The notes under the pieces were generated by a model. That model saw only the letters and a program-made list of their open reading frames with translations, did not search any database and was not told the DNA's origin. A stretch of 13,387 nucleotides of DNA, taken from CAMLHP01 sp035712285. Lineage in GTDB: Bacteria > Gemmatimonadota > Gemmatimonadetes > Gemmatimonadales > GWC2-71-9. This document shows positions 1 through 6,738 of this stretch, piece after piece. Location of the stretch: NCBI GenBank assembly GCA_035712285.1, contig DASTBA010000066.1, positions 1-13,387 of the forward strand. Direction: 5' to 3'. The position numbers and the translations under genes are program-made. The stretch's first letter is position 1; each line of letters starts with the position of its first letter.

Positions 1-57
1 TTCCACAATCCGAACTCCACCGGCGGCTGCGGCTGCGGCAGCAGCTTCACCGCGTAG
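1..57 (+). CDS. A-type iron-sulfur cluster carrier/insertion protein, C-terminal end (partial)
   Basis: Only the last 18 codons are in the window: frame 1 reads FHNPNSTGGCGCGSSFTA and ends at TAG (55-57). The closing Cys-Gly-Cys-Gly-Ser-Ser-Phe is the conserved tail of the HesB/IscA/SufA/ErpA family; its two cysteines, with one further upstream, bind the Fe-S cluster passed to apoproteins in the cytoplasm. In proteins I know, ErpA ends in CGCGSSF whereas IscA and SufA end in CGCGESF, so this is ErpA-like, but 18 residues cannot settle the subfamily. The 5' part lies left of the window. An intrinsic terminator follows 27 bases after the stop, so the gene ends its transcript here. Confidence 0.85.
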   Translation, partial: FHNPNSTGGCGCGSSFTA

Positions 58-84
58 GCCGAAGTATCCACGGCGGCGATTGAC

Positions 85-111
85 GGGGAGGCACCAGTGC
101 CTCCCCTTTTT
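85..111 (+). terminator. Rho-independent terminator of the Fe-S carrier gene
   Basis: GGGGAGGCAC (85-94) is perfectly complementary to GTGCCTCCCC (97-106) and is followed directly by five T (107-111). Because two bases cannot close a loop, the inner pair opens, leaving a 9-bp GC-rich stem and a CCAG loop. This is the clearest intrinsic terminator in the window. It separates the left-edge gene from the symporter. Confidence 0.92.
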
Positions 112-116
112 CATGC

Positions 117-139
117 CTTCGTGCTTTCGTGTTTTCGTG
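117..139 (+). repeat. Tandem (C/T)TTTCGTG repeat, three units
   Basis: CTTCGTG (117-123), CTTTCGTG (124-131) and TTTTCGTG (132-139) lie head to tail just after the terminator. The reverse strand reads as a CACGAAAA / CACGAAAG / CACGAAG series. The block lies in non-coding DNA between the terminator and the symporter start, and its T-rich composition differs from the GC-rich surroundings. It may be one copy of a short dispersed genomic repeat; one window cannot show that. Confidence 0.6.
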
Positions 140-209
140 TGGGAAAGCTCTGTTCACCAAACAACGCTGGGACCGGTCTGAGACCTGCCCTTACGGCGCC
201 CGTGAGCCC

Positions 210-1679
210 ATGACTCCTCTCGACCTCGCCGTCATCCTGGTGTACTTCGCGCTGACGCTCGGGATCGGCCTCTGGGCCACCCGCCGCCAGGCCACCGCCG
301 GCGACTACTTCCTCGGCGCCCGCAACCTGCCGGCCGCCGCGGTGCTGCTCTCCATCGTCGCGACCGAAACCTCCGCCCTCACTGTTATCTCCGTCCCCGG
401 CATCGGCGCGCGCGGGGACCTGACCTTCCTGCAGCTCGCGTTCGGGTACCTCGTCGGGCGGATCGGTGTCGCGGCATGGCTGCTGCCCGGCTATTTCGAC
501 GGCACCCAGGAAACCGCCTACCAGCGGATCGAGCGCCGGTTCGGCACGGGGTCCCGCCGGGTCGTGTCGGTGGTCTTCCTGGTCACCCGATTCCTGGGCG
601 ACGGCGTCCGCATCTTCGCCGGCGCCATCCCGCTGGCGCTGCTCACCGGGTGGAGCGTGCCGGTGGCGATTCTCGCCATGGGCCTCGTCACCCTGATCTA
701 CACCTGGTTCGGCGGACTCAAGGCGGTGGTCTGGGCCGATGTGGTCCAGCTCATCGTCTATGTGGCTGGCGGGATCGTGGCACTGGTCATCGCCTGGAAC
801 CTGGCGGGCGGCGCGGGACATTCGCTCGCGCTCTCCGCGGCCGCTGCCAAGCTGCGGACCTTCGACTTCCATCTCGGCTTCACCGAGACGTACACCTTCC
901 TTGGCGGCCTGGTCGGCGGGGCCCTGCTCTCCGCGGCGTCCCACGGCACCGATCACCTCATCGTCCAGCGGCTGCTGGCCACCCGCTCGCTGCGCTCCGC
1001 ACAGCAGGCGCTGGTGGGCTCGGGTGTGGTGGTGATCCTCCAGTTCCTGCTCTTCCTGCTGGTGGGGTCCGCCATCTGGGCGGCGGGACTGGCACCGGCC
1101 GGCATGCCGGCGGACAACATCTTCCCGCAGTTCATCATTGACCACCTGCCGAGCGGGCTGGCGGGCCTTGTCGTCGCCGGAATCCTGGCCGCGGCGATGA
1201 GCACCATCAGCTCCTCGATCAACGCACTGGCCTCGTCGGTGACGCACGATCTCTACGCGGGGATGACGGGCAGGACGGACCCTGCCCACCTCCTCCGCGT
1301 GGGCCGCGCATTTTCCGTGGGCTGGGGCCTCGCCCTCGTGGGTGCCGCGCTGTTCTTCTATTACTTCGCGAGCGGCTCGGACACGCCGGTGGTGGTGCTG
1401 GCGCTCAGCATCGCCTCCATCACCTACGGCGCACTGCTCGGCACCTACGTGCTGGGCGGTCGCTGGCCCCGGGCCACCGGCACCGACGTCATCCGGGCCG
1501 TGGCGGTCACGGTTGTCGTGATGCTGTTCGTGGTCTTCGCGAAGCGTCTGGCGGGCATCGAGGGACTCGGCTGGCTGGCACCGGCCGGACGGCTCGCATG
1601 GCCGTGGTATGTTCCGCTGGGCACCGCGATCGCGGTGGGCACCGGAGTGCTGTCCAGCATGACCCGGAGAGGCACCTGA
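210..1679 (+). CDS. Sodium:solute symporter (SSS family)
   Basis: A 489-residue, very hydrophobic protein with about 13 predicted membrane segments, the usual size for the SSS (SGLT/PutP-like) family, which couples uptake of sugars, amino acids or organic acids to Na+ entry across the inner membrane. Family features seen: an N-terminal DYFLGARNLP loop (residues 31-40), TYQRI-like ETAYQRIERRFG after the third helix, FGGLKAVVWADVVQ near residues 168-181, and MSTISSSI (330-337) in a helix equivalent to TM8, whose Ser residues line the Na2 site in known structures. A GTG at 129 opens the same frame, but residues before MTPLDLAV look non-coding, so ATG 210 is chosen; no strong ribosome site precedes it. 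The stop overlaps the next start (TGATG), implying co-expression with the kinase. The substrate cannot be read from sequence; the kinase suggests an (amino)sugar. Confidence 0.9.
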   Translation: MTPLDLAVILVYFALTLGIGLWATRRQATAGDYFLGARNLPAAAVLLSIVATETSALTVISVPGIGARGDLTFLQLAFGYLVGRIGVAAWLLPGYFDGTQETAYQRIERRFGTGSRRVVSVVFLVTRFLGDGVRIFAGAIPLALLTGWSVPVAILAMGLVTLIYTWFGGLKAVVWADVVQLIVYVAGGIVALVIAWNLAGGAGHSLALSAAAAKLRTFDFHLGFTETYTFLGGLVGGALLSAASHGTDHLIVQRLLATRSLRSAQQALVGSGVVVILQFLLFLLVGSAIWAAGLAPAGMPADNIFPQFIIDHLPSGLAGLVVAGILAAAMSTISSSINALASSVTHDLYAGMTGRTDPAHLLRVGRAFSVGWGLALVGAALFFYYFASGSDTPVVVLALSIASITYGALLGTYVLGGRWPRATGTDVIRAVAVTVVVMLFVVFAKRLAGIEGLGWLAPAGRLAWPWYVPLGTAIAVGTGVLSSMTRRGT

Positions 1680-2563
1680 TGGGCGAGGTGATCGTTGCCG
1701 CCGACGTGGGCGGCACCCGCACCACCGTGGCAGTGCAGGTGGATGGCGTGGAGCGCGCACGGGTCGTGGCAGCGGGCGCGGCGGTGCGGCCGGGGCGTGC
1801 CATGGCGAGTGCCGCAACCATCGCTGCCGCGGCGCGCCAGGCGCTGGCGGCCGCCGGCCAGATCCGCGGGAGCCTGCTGATCGTGGGCGCAGCCGGTGCG
1901 GGGCGCGAGGCGGAAGCGGGCGAACTTGCCCGCGCGCTCCGGGCGGAGGAAGTGGCAACGACGGTGCGTGTGACCACCGATCTTGCGCTGGCGCTGGCGG
2001 CGGCGTTTCCCGATGGCCCGGGCGTGGTACTGAGTGCGGGCACCGGCAGCGTGGCGGTGGCGCGCTCGGCCGATGGGGCCGAGCTGCGCATGGGTGGCTA
2101 CGGCTGGCAGATGGGCGATGGCGGCAGCGGCTATGACATCGGGCGCTCGGCGCTCATGCGCGTGAGCCTGAGTCATGATGGCCTGGCGCCAGCCACCGGC
2201 CTCGAGGCGGCGTTGCTGGCCGCGGCCCGCGCGACTGATTATGACGCGCTGGTGCGCTGGGCGGCCGGCGCGGGGCCGCGGGAGGTGGCGAGTCTCGCGG
2301 CTCCGGTTCTCGCCGAGGCGGGCGAGGGCGACAGCGCCGCCAGGGCGATCATGGAATACGCCGCCAAGCAGCTGTCCGAGCTGGTGACCGCCCTCGCCAA
2401 GCGGAGCGGTGTGCGCGACGTGGCGCTCACCGGCGGCCTGATGCAGCCCGGCCCGCTGCGCGATGCCGTGGCCGCCCGGCTCGGCAAGTCGGGACTCAAC
2501 GTCCTCGACAAGACGGTGGATCCGATCGCCGGCGCCTGGCAGCTCGTCGCTCGCAGCTCGTAG
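1679..2563 (+). CDS. BadF/BadG/BcrA/BcrD-family ATPase, GlcNAc-kinase-like
   Basis: A 294-residue ASKHA-fold kinase. The N-terminal phosphate loop is D9-VGGTRTT; the second loop is SAGTGSVA (119-126), with Asp101 in TTDLALALAAA a likely catalytic base. The stretch GGYGWQMGDGGSGYDIG (139-155) matches the GW(x)nGD(x)GSGY signature of eukaryotic-type N-acetylglucosamine kinases in this superfamily, and ALTGGL (249-254) is the adenosine motif. ATG 1679 is favoured over an upstream in-frame ATG at 1598 because it begins right at the fold and has GGAGAGG at 1666-1672, six bases upstream. It shares TGATG with the symporter stop, so it is probably translationally coupled and phosphorylates the imported sugar; GlcNAc is an inference. 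The last seven residues (QLVARSS) are encoded inside a heptad repeat. Confidence 0.87.
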   Translation: MGEVIVAADVGGTRTTVAVQVDGVERARVVAAGAAVRPGRAMASAATIAAAARQALAAAGQIRGSLLIVGAAGAGREAEAGELARALRAEEVATTVRVTTDLALALAAAFPDGPGVVLSAGTGSVAVARSADGAELRMGGYGWQMGDGGSGYDIGRSALMRVSLSHDGLAPATGLEAALLAAARATDYDALVRWAAGAGPREVASLAAPVLAEAGEGDSAARAIMEYAAKQLSELVTALAKRSGVRDVALTGGLMQPGPLRDAVAARLGKSGLNVLDKTVDPIAGAWQLVARSS

Positions 2564-2596
2564 CTCGCGGCTTCAAGCTTCGAGCTTTGAGTTCTC
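2541..2596 (+). repeat. Degenerate 7-bp tandem repeat (AGCTCGN) across two convergent stop codons
   Basis: From 2541 the sequence falls into consecutive heptamers: AGCTCGT, CGCTCGC, AGCTCGT, AGCTCGC, GGCTTCA, AGCTTCG, AGCTTTG, AGTTCTC. The array contains the kinase TAG (2561-2563) and the permease stop (2573-2575, reverse strand) and encodes the last residues of both proteins. AGCTCG (2562-2567) can pair with CGAGCT (2581-2586), with GCTT-C-AAGC inside the loop, so it may form a weak bidirectional hairpin between the genes. No good U-run follows on either strand, so I do not call it a confident terminator. Confidence 0.65.
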
Positions 2597-4126
2597 CACT
2601 CTCTCCCGCAACCGGCTGTGCGTCCACCCGTACAGCCAGTAGAAGATCAGCCCCACCAGCAGCCAGATGCCGAAGCGGATCCACGTGATCCTCGGCAGGT
2701 GCGCCATGAGGTAGAAGCAGGCCAGCACCGAGATGAGCGGGGTCCAGGGAACCAGCGGCACCCGGAACGGACGGTGCCGGTCCGGCTCCTTGTAGCGCAG
2801 CACGATCACGCCGACGGACACCAGCACGAAGGCGAAGAGTGTGCCGATGTTAGTGAGGTCCACCACCTCGGCGATGTTGGCGAACGCCGCGAAGACGCCG
2901 ACGAAGATGCCGGTCAGGATGGTGCCGACATGCGGTGTCTTGTACTTCGGGTGCACCTTCGCGATGAAGGGCGGCAGCAGGCCGTCCCGCGCCATCGAGA
3001 AGAAGATGCGCGGCTGGCCCAGCTGGAAGACCAGCAGCACGCTTCCCATCGCGATCACCGCCCCCAGCGCCACGATGAACCGGGAAAGGTTCAGCAGGTG
3101 CGGCGGCCCGTTGGCCTGCTGCAGCGCCGTGATCATCGGCTCCGGCGTCCCCAGGGTCTTCCACGGGGCGATGCCGGTCATCACCACCGACAGGGCGATG
3201 TAGAGCACGGTGCAGACCACCAGGCTCATGATGATGCCGAACGGCATGTCGCGCCCGGGGTTCTTCGCCTCTTCCGCCGCCGTGGACACGGCGTCGAATC
3301 CGATATAGCTGAAGAAGATGATGGCGGCACCGGCGCTGATGCCGGCAAACCCGTTGGGTGCGAATCCCCCGGTGGCCGGGTTGCTCCAGTTCTCCGGCTT
3401 GATGAGGAACGCGCCCACCCCGATGAAGAAGAGGATGATGGCGATCTTGAGAATGACCATCGCGGTGTTCGCGTTGGCCGATTCCTTGATGCCCCGCACC
3501 AGCACCCACGTGATCACCATGACCACGAGGAACGCCGGGAGGTTGAAGATGACCGGCACGCCGAAGAGGCGCGGCGCCTCCGCGACCGCGGAGGCGAGGT
3601 ACTGCGTCGCCGGCGAGGCGGCCGCGTCCCCCACGGCGCGCGCGGCATCGAAGGCGGAGCGGTAGTCGGTGGCGAGCCAGGCCGGCATGGTCACACCGAA
3701 GTGGGTCAGCAGCTCGCGGAAGTAGCCGGACCACCCGATCGCAACGCCGATGTTCCCCACCGCATACTCGATGATGAGATCCCACCCGATGATCCATGCC
3801 ACCAGCTCGCCGAGCGAGGCGTAGGCGTAGGTGTAGGCGGAACCGGCGATCGGCACCATCGAGGCGAACTCGGCGTAGCAGAGCGCCGCGAAGCCGCAGG
3901 CCACCGCCGTGAGCAGGAAGGAGAAGATGATGGCCGGGCCGGCGCCGGGCCGGAGCGCATCGCCGACGATCGCCGTGCCGGTGGTAGCGAAGATCCCGGC
4001 GCCGATGGTGGCCCCGACGCCGAGGGCGGTCAGGTGCCACTTGTTGAGCGAACGGCGCAGGCCACCCCGTTCCGCAATGTCGTTTTCGCAGTCGGCAACC
4101 GACTTGCGCCGGAATAATTGGCTCAT
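2573..4126 (-). CDS. Amino-acid permease, APC superfamily (CAT/YhdG-like)
   Basis: A 517-residue inner-membrane transporter with 12-14 predicted helices. TM1 holds ALGVGATIGAGIF (35-46), the glycine-rich unwound helix that contacts the substrate in APC transporters; YAEFASMVPIAGSAY (84-98) and FSYIGFDAVSTAAEEAKNP (about 272-290) are typical of the cationic amino acid transporter subgroup, as is the MARDGLLP block. The N-terminal FRRKSV/LRRSLNKWHL also fits that subgroup. ATG 4126 is chosen; an ORF extension to 4207 would run into tonB2. Only 28 bases separate it from the tonB2 stop with no terminator, so it may be the last gene of the Ton operon. The ribosome site is weak. Substrate specificity (cationic versus broad) cannot be fixed. 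It is convergent with the kinase. Confidence 0.9.
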   Translation of the reverse strand: MSQLFRRKSVADCENDIAERGGLRRSLNKWHLTALGVGATIGAGIFATTGTAIVGDALRPGAGPAIIFSFLLTAVACGFAALCYAEFASMVPIAGSAYTYAYASLGELVAWIIGWDLIIEYAVGNIGVAIGWSGYFRELLTHFGVTMPAWLATDYRSAFDAARAVGDAAASPATQYLASAVAEAPRLFGVPVIFNLPAFLVVMVITWVLVRGIKESANANTAMVILKIAIILFFIGVGAFLIKPENWSNPATGGFAPNGFAGISAGAAIIFFSYIGFDAVSTAAEEAKNPGRDMPFGIIMSLVVCTVLYIALSVVMTGIAPWKTLGTPEPMITALQQANGPPHLLNLSRFIVALGAVIAMGSVLLVFQLGQPRIFFSMARDGLLPPFIAKVHPKYKTPHVGTILTGIFVGVFAAFANIAEVVDLTNIGTLFAFVLVSVGVIVLRYKEPDRHRPFRVPLVPWTPLISVLACFYLMAHLPRITWIRFGIWLLVGLIFYWLYGWTHSRLRERVENSKLEA

Positions 4127-4154
4127 GGATCCGTTGTGAGGGAACTGGAGGCGG

Positions 4155-4958
4155 CTACTTCTTGCCGAGGGTGATGGTGAGCTGCGTGACGCCCGGCACG
4201 GCGACACCCTCGCGGGTGCGGGCGGGCTTGAAGCGCGTCTTCATGATGAGATCGGCGAGCTTGTCACGATAATTCCTGTCCTCGATGGCGGGATCGGTGG
4301 TGAACCGGTCCACCACTCCAGTCGCAGTGACCCAGATGGTGATGATGATCGGGCGCCCGCGGAGCGTCTTCGGCGCATTCTCGGCCGGAGGAACCCAGAA
4401 TTGAAGCTGCGGCGGCGTGATGCCGGCGCTGTCTCCACCCGTCCCCGGACCGGTTCCCGGCCCGATGCCGGGGCCCACGCCACCGCCTGACCCACCACCG
4501 CTGCCACCTCCGGTTCCGGGTCCCACGCCCGGCCCGGCACCGGTACCCTGACCGGTCGCGCCTGCATTGCTGCCCGGCGCAACGGCGACAGCAGCTGGCG
4601 GCGCCACTGCCGCCGGCGTCGGTACCGGTTCAGGCGCCTTCTCGACCGGCGGCTCCGGCTGCGGAACTTCCTGCGGTGCCGATGCCGCAGACTGCGATGC
4701 GGCCGCCCCGACGGCGGGCAGATCAATATACGAGACCCGGTCTCCCCCGCCACCGCCGCCGCCGCCGGCTTCACCCGGGCCGGCACCGCCGCCCAGGGCC
4801 CGGATCACCTCCCGGCCGCCGAGCAGTCCGCCGGCCACCAGCACGAGAATGCCGAGGTGCACCAGCACCGACACGACCAGCCCCGTGGCCGAGCGCCGGG
4901 GCGCTGGCAGCGTGAACGACGGCACCGGCCGCCGCGAGCGATCATCGAGCTCGGCCAT
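4155..4958 (-). CDS. TonB-family energy transducer with Gly/Pro-rich linker (TonB2)
   Basis: A 267-residue, single-anchor periplasmic protein. After a short cytoplasmic tail, one helix spans about 25-45 and contains S30-VLV-H34, the SxxxH motif required for contact with ExbB/ExbD in E. coli TonB. The linker begins with a run of eight or more Gly (65-72), continues with a Pro/Glu/Ala part (96-125) and then a Gly-Pro part with GPGTG repeats (138-175), instead of the usual Pro-Glu/Pro-Lys rod. Residues about 183-267 form a TonB C-terminal domain (LRGRPIIITIWVTATG, then RFKPAR). ATG 4958 is preferred to 5048, which would put coding sequence through a strong hairpin. It would transmit the proton motive force to outer-membrane receptors; a TolA-like role is less likely because the exbD genes are adjacent. 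No strong ribosome site is visible. Confidence 0.82.
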   Translation of the reverse strand: MAELDDRSRRPVPSFTLPAPRRSATGLVVSVLVHLGILVLVAGGLLGGREVIRALGGGAGPGEAGGGGGGGGDRVSYIDLPAVGAAASQSAASAPQEVPQPEPPVEKAPEPVPTPAAVAPPAAVAVAPGSNAGATGQGTGAGPGVGPGTGGGSGGGSGGGVGPGIGPGTGPGTGGDSAGITPPQLQFWVPPAENAPKTLRGRPIIITIWVTATGVVDRFTTDPAIEDRNYRDKLADLIMKTRFKPARTREGVAVPGVTQLTITLGKK

Positions 4959-5019
4959 GGCAACTGTCAAGGTAAACGCCTCCGCTTTCAGAGACGTTCG
5001 GGGCGAGTCCCGGAAACAC

Positions 5020-5071
5020 GTGCGGGGGCCCGCCTGGAGCCCCCGCACCTGCTGCCGAGCCCGCCGGGCTC
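5020..5071 (-). other. Two intercistronic hairpins between exbD2 and tonB2
   Basis: In the 111-base exbD2-tonB2 gap, GTGCGGGGGC (5020-5029) pairs perfectly with GCCCCCGCAC (5039-5048), a 10-bp stem with a 9-base loop. A second, smaller stem, GAGCCC (5057-5062) with GGGCTC (5066-5071), overlaps the exbD2 stop codon. Transcription on the - strand meets the small stem first. After the large one the transcript reads GUGUUUCC, a poor U-tract, so it looks more like an attenuator or an mRNA-end stabiliser than a full terminator. It could lower expression of tonB2 and the permease relative to exbBD. Confidence 0.6.
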
Positions 5072-5483
5072 AGCGATAGGCCTCGATCGGCGTGAATCCG
5101 ATGATCTGGATCCCCGCGCCGTAGGCGATGTCCATCGCGTTGATCACATCCTTGTACTGCCGTCCCTGGCCCGCCTTGACGAAGAGCAGCTTGGCGGGGC
5201 GCGGGTCGAAGATCGTGTGCAGCTGCTGGCCCAGCTGGCCGTCCGGCACCGGCTGGGTGTTGATGAGGTAGCCGCCGGCATCCGGCAGCTCCAGCACGAT
5301 CTGGTTGTTCGCCGCCTGCGACGTGGTGCGCGTGTCCGGCGGCGCCACCTGGATGTTCATGGACTTCCGGTTGAGCGGCTGCGACACCATGAAGATGATG
5401 AGCAGCACGAGCAGGATGTCGATCATCGGAACCACGTTGGGCTCCGCGCTCATCCCCCCGCCACCGCCGGTTGACATGCCCAT
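5070..5483 (-). CDS. exbD: ExbD/TolR-family biopolymer transport protein, second copy
   Basis: A 137-residue protein with one N-terminal helix, VVPMIDILLVLLIIFMV (about 17-33), carrying Asp22, the proton-path aspartate equivalent to E. coli ExbD Asp25. The remainder is a periplasmic domain (about 40-137) of the ExbD/TolR fold. ExbD lies within the ExbB pentamer and drives TonB. ATG 5483 is supported by AAGGAG at 5491-5496, seven bases upstream and inside the last codons of exbD1; an in-frame ATG also exists at codon 3. Its 5' end (MGMSTG) matches that of exbD1, suggesting duplication, but the periplasmic parts differ strongly (this copy lacks the KPSPEKDDD insert). Hairpins follow before tonB2. 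Confidence 0.93.
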   Translation of the reverse strand: MGMSTGGGGGMSAEPNVVPMIDILLVLLIIFMVSQPLNRKSMNIQVAPPDTRTTSQAANNQIVLELPDAGGYLINTQPVPDGQLGQQLHTIFDPRPAKLLFVKAGQGRQYKDVINAMDIAYGAGIQIIGFTPIEAYR

Positions 5484-5487
5484 GGCG

Positions 5488-5931
5488 CTACTCCTTCTTC
5501 TCGCCGCCGAAGAGCTTCTCGGTGGTCTTTTCCTCGGTGATGGAGGCCACCACGCGCGCCCCCGCCTGCCGTGCGATCTCGATGCCCTTCTGCACCTGGC
5601 CGTACTTCAGGTTCTGGTCGGCCTTGAGGTACACGATCTTCTCGTCCCGCCCGGCATACATCGCCTTCAGCTGGTCCCCCAGCTGGGCCTCGGAGATGGG
5701 GCGCGTGTTGAGAAAGAAGTTGCCGTTCTCATCCACGCCCAGGATGACGTCGTCATCCTTCTCCGGGCTGGGCTTCAGGTTGTCGGCCCTGGGCATGGTG
5801 GCCTTGAAGCCCGACGCAATCAGCGGCGTCACGATCATGAAGATGATCAGCAGCACCAGCATGATGTCGATCATCGGTACGACATTCGGCTCCGACTTGA
5901 CCGCGGTGTGACCCGCATTACCCGTGGACAT
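5488..5931 (-). CDS. exbD: ExbD/TolR-family biopolymer transport protein, first copy
   Basis: 147 residues from ATG 5931; a GTG at 5937 two codons upstream would give MGMSTG as in exbD2, and no clear ribosome site decides between them. The single helix is NVVPMIDIMLVLLIIFMIV with the proton-path Asp at residue 22 (24 from the GTG). The periplasmic domain ends in a charged EEKTTEKLFGGEKKE tail. Its start lies inside the 3' end of exbB (exbB stop 5918-5920), so translation is probably coupled. It is the neighbour partner of exbD2, and the pair could occupy the ExbB channel as an ExbD heterodimer, or as alternative homodimers serving different TonBs; both are inference. Confidence 0.93.
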   Translation of the reverse strand: MSTGNAGHTAVKSEPNVVPMIDIMLVLLIIFMIVTPLIASGFKATMPRADNLKPSPEKDDDVILGVDENGNFFLNTRPISEAQLGDQLKAMYAGRDEKIVYLKADQNLKYGQVQKGIEIARQAGARVVASITEEKTTEKLFGGEKKE

Positions 5932-6667
5932 GCCCACTGCCGGTCACCGCCTTCTGGGTCTGGAACTCCTTCGTGAAGATCGAGCGCCCGAACTCGCTCC
6001 CCACGCTCTTGATGAGATAGTCGATCAGTTCCTTCGACGTATACGTCATCTCGACGGTGAGATTCTCGATCTTGGTGGTGAAGTAGTTGTAGGCCCACAC
6101 CGCCGGAATGGCCACCATGAGGCCGAAGGCGGTGGTGATCAGCGCCTCGGCGATACCGGCCGAGACGCCCGCCAGGCCGCCCGACCCGCCGCCCGCCGCC
6201 ATGCCCGTGAAGGCGTTCACGATGCCCATCGTCGTGCCCAGGAGGCCGACGAACGGCGCCGTGGAGCCGACCGTGGCGAGCACGCCGGTGCCGCGCTTGA
6301 GCTCGGAGAGCACGATCAGCATCTGCCGTTCAACCGACCGTTCGGCGCTGTTGATGTCCGCCGCGGTGATGGTGGCCCGGTCACGGAGCAGCGGCTTCAC
6401 CTCGGAGAGCGCCTCGCCCACCACCCGCGCCACGTGGCTCTTCTTGAACTTGTCGGCCAGCCCGATCGCCTGGTCCAGGTTCTCTTCCTGGATGGACCGC
6501 GAGAACTGCGGGGCGAACTTCCGGGTCTCGGCCTGCGCCCGGCGGAACTGGATGTACTTGCTCACCATGATGGTGAGGGACCAGATGGACATGGCCGCGA
6601 GGGTAAAGACGATGCCCTTCGCGAACGGGCCCATGGACTTCCAGAGTTCGATCAGACTGACGCCCAT
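5918..6667 (-). CDS. exbB: ExbB/TolQ/MotA-family proton channel protein
   Basis: A 249-residue, three-helix protein: TM1 about 15-37, TM2 about 128-155, TM3 about 168-194. TM2 holds STAPFVGLLGTTMGIVNAF and TM3 EALITTAFGLMVAIPAV, the conserved MotA/TolQ/ExbB channel segments; Thr146 and Thr178/179 sit where E. coli ExbB has its pore threonines. The long loop 45-125 is cytoplasmic. ATG 6667 has GGGGAGGAG at 6675-6683, seven bases away, a strong ribosome site. In the family it forms a pentamer around ExbD and converts proton flow to TonB movement. TolQ would be the alternative, but tonB genes on both sides and no tolA/tolB/pal favour ExbB. Confidence 0.93.
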   Translation of the reverse strand: MGVSLIELWKSMGPFAKGIVFTLAAMSIWSLTIMVSKYIQFRRAQAETRKFAPQFSRSIQEENLDQAIGLADKFKKSHVARVVGEALSEVKPLLRDRATITAADINSAERSVERQMLIVLSELKRGTGVLATVGSTAPFVGLLGTTMGIVNAFTGMAAGGGSGGLAGVSAGIAEALITTAFGLMVAIPAVWAYNYFTTKIENLTVEMTYTSKELIDYLIKSVGSEFGRSIFTKEFQTQKAVTGSGHVHG

Positions 6668-6710
6668 CTGCCTGCTCCTCCCCGAAACCGGGATGAATGC
6701 CGCGCGCCCC

Positions 6711-6738
6711 GATCCGGACCGCGCGAACGGTCTGGATC
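6711..6738 (-). other. Hairpin in the tonB1-exbB gap
   Basis: GATCCGGACCG (6711-6721) pairs with CGGTCTGGATC (6728-6738) apart from one position that is a wobble on one strand, around a CGCGAA loop. It overlaps the tonB1 stop codon (6737-6739) and lies in the 69-base gap before exbB. No U-tract follows (GGGGCGCG), so it is not a terminator; 3'-end protection or transcript processing are possible roles (inference). Confidence 0.55.

Noticed and set aside
129..209. N-terminal extension of the symporter from GTG 129
   Set aside because: The extension begins inside the TTTCGTG repeat and adds 27 polar residues before a normal SSS start at ATG 210.
111..1958. 615-codon reverse-strand open frame across the symporter and kinase start
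   Set aside because: Arg/Pro/His/Asp-rich translation with no membrane or domain pattern; a GC-rich shadow of the two well-supported + strand genes.
2541..2596. CRISPR-like or attachment-site reading of the repeated AGCTCG block
   Set aside because: Units are contiguous 7-mers without spacers, and no integrase, tRNA or cas gene is nearby.
2618..4117. 499-codon + strand frame opposite the amino-acid permease
   Set aside because: Composition of His/Arg/Asp/Glu-rich repeats typical of the antisense of a hydrophobic gene; the permease has clear family motifs.
4730..4775. Glycine-tract GCC/GGC run considered as a microsatellite or frameshift hotspot
   Set aside because: It is in frame in tonB2 and continues into a sensible C-terminal domain, so there is no sign of a broken gene.
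4950..4975. TTGACA on the - strand before tonB2 as a -35 element
   Set aside because: The hexamer 17 bases downstream (CGATGA) does not resemble a -10 and lies inside the coding sequence.
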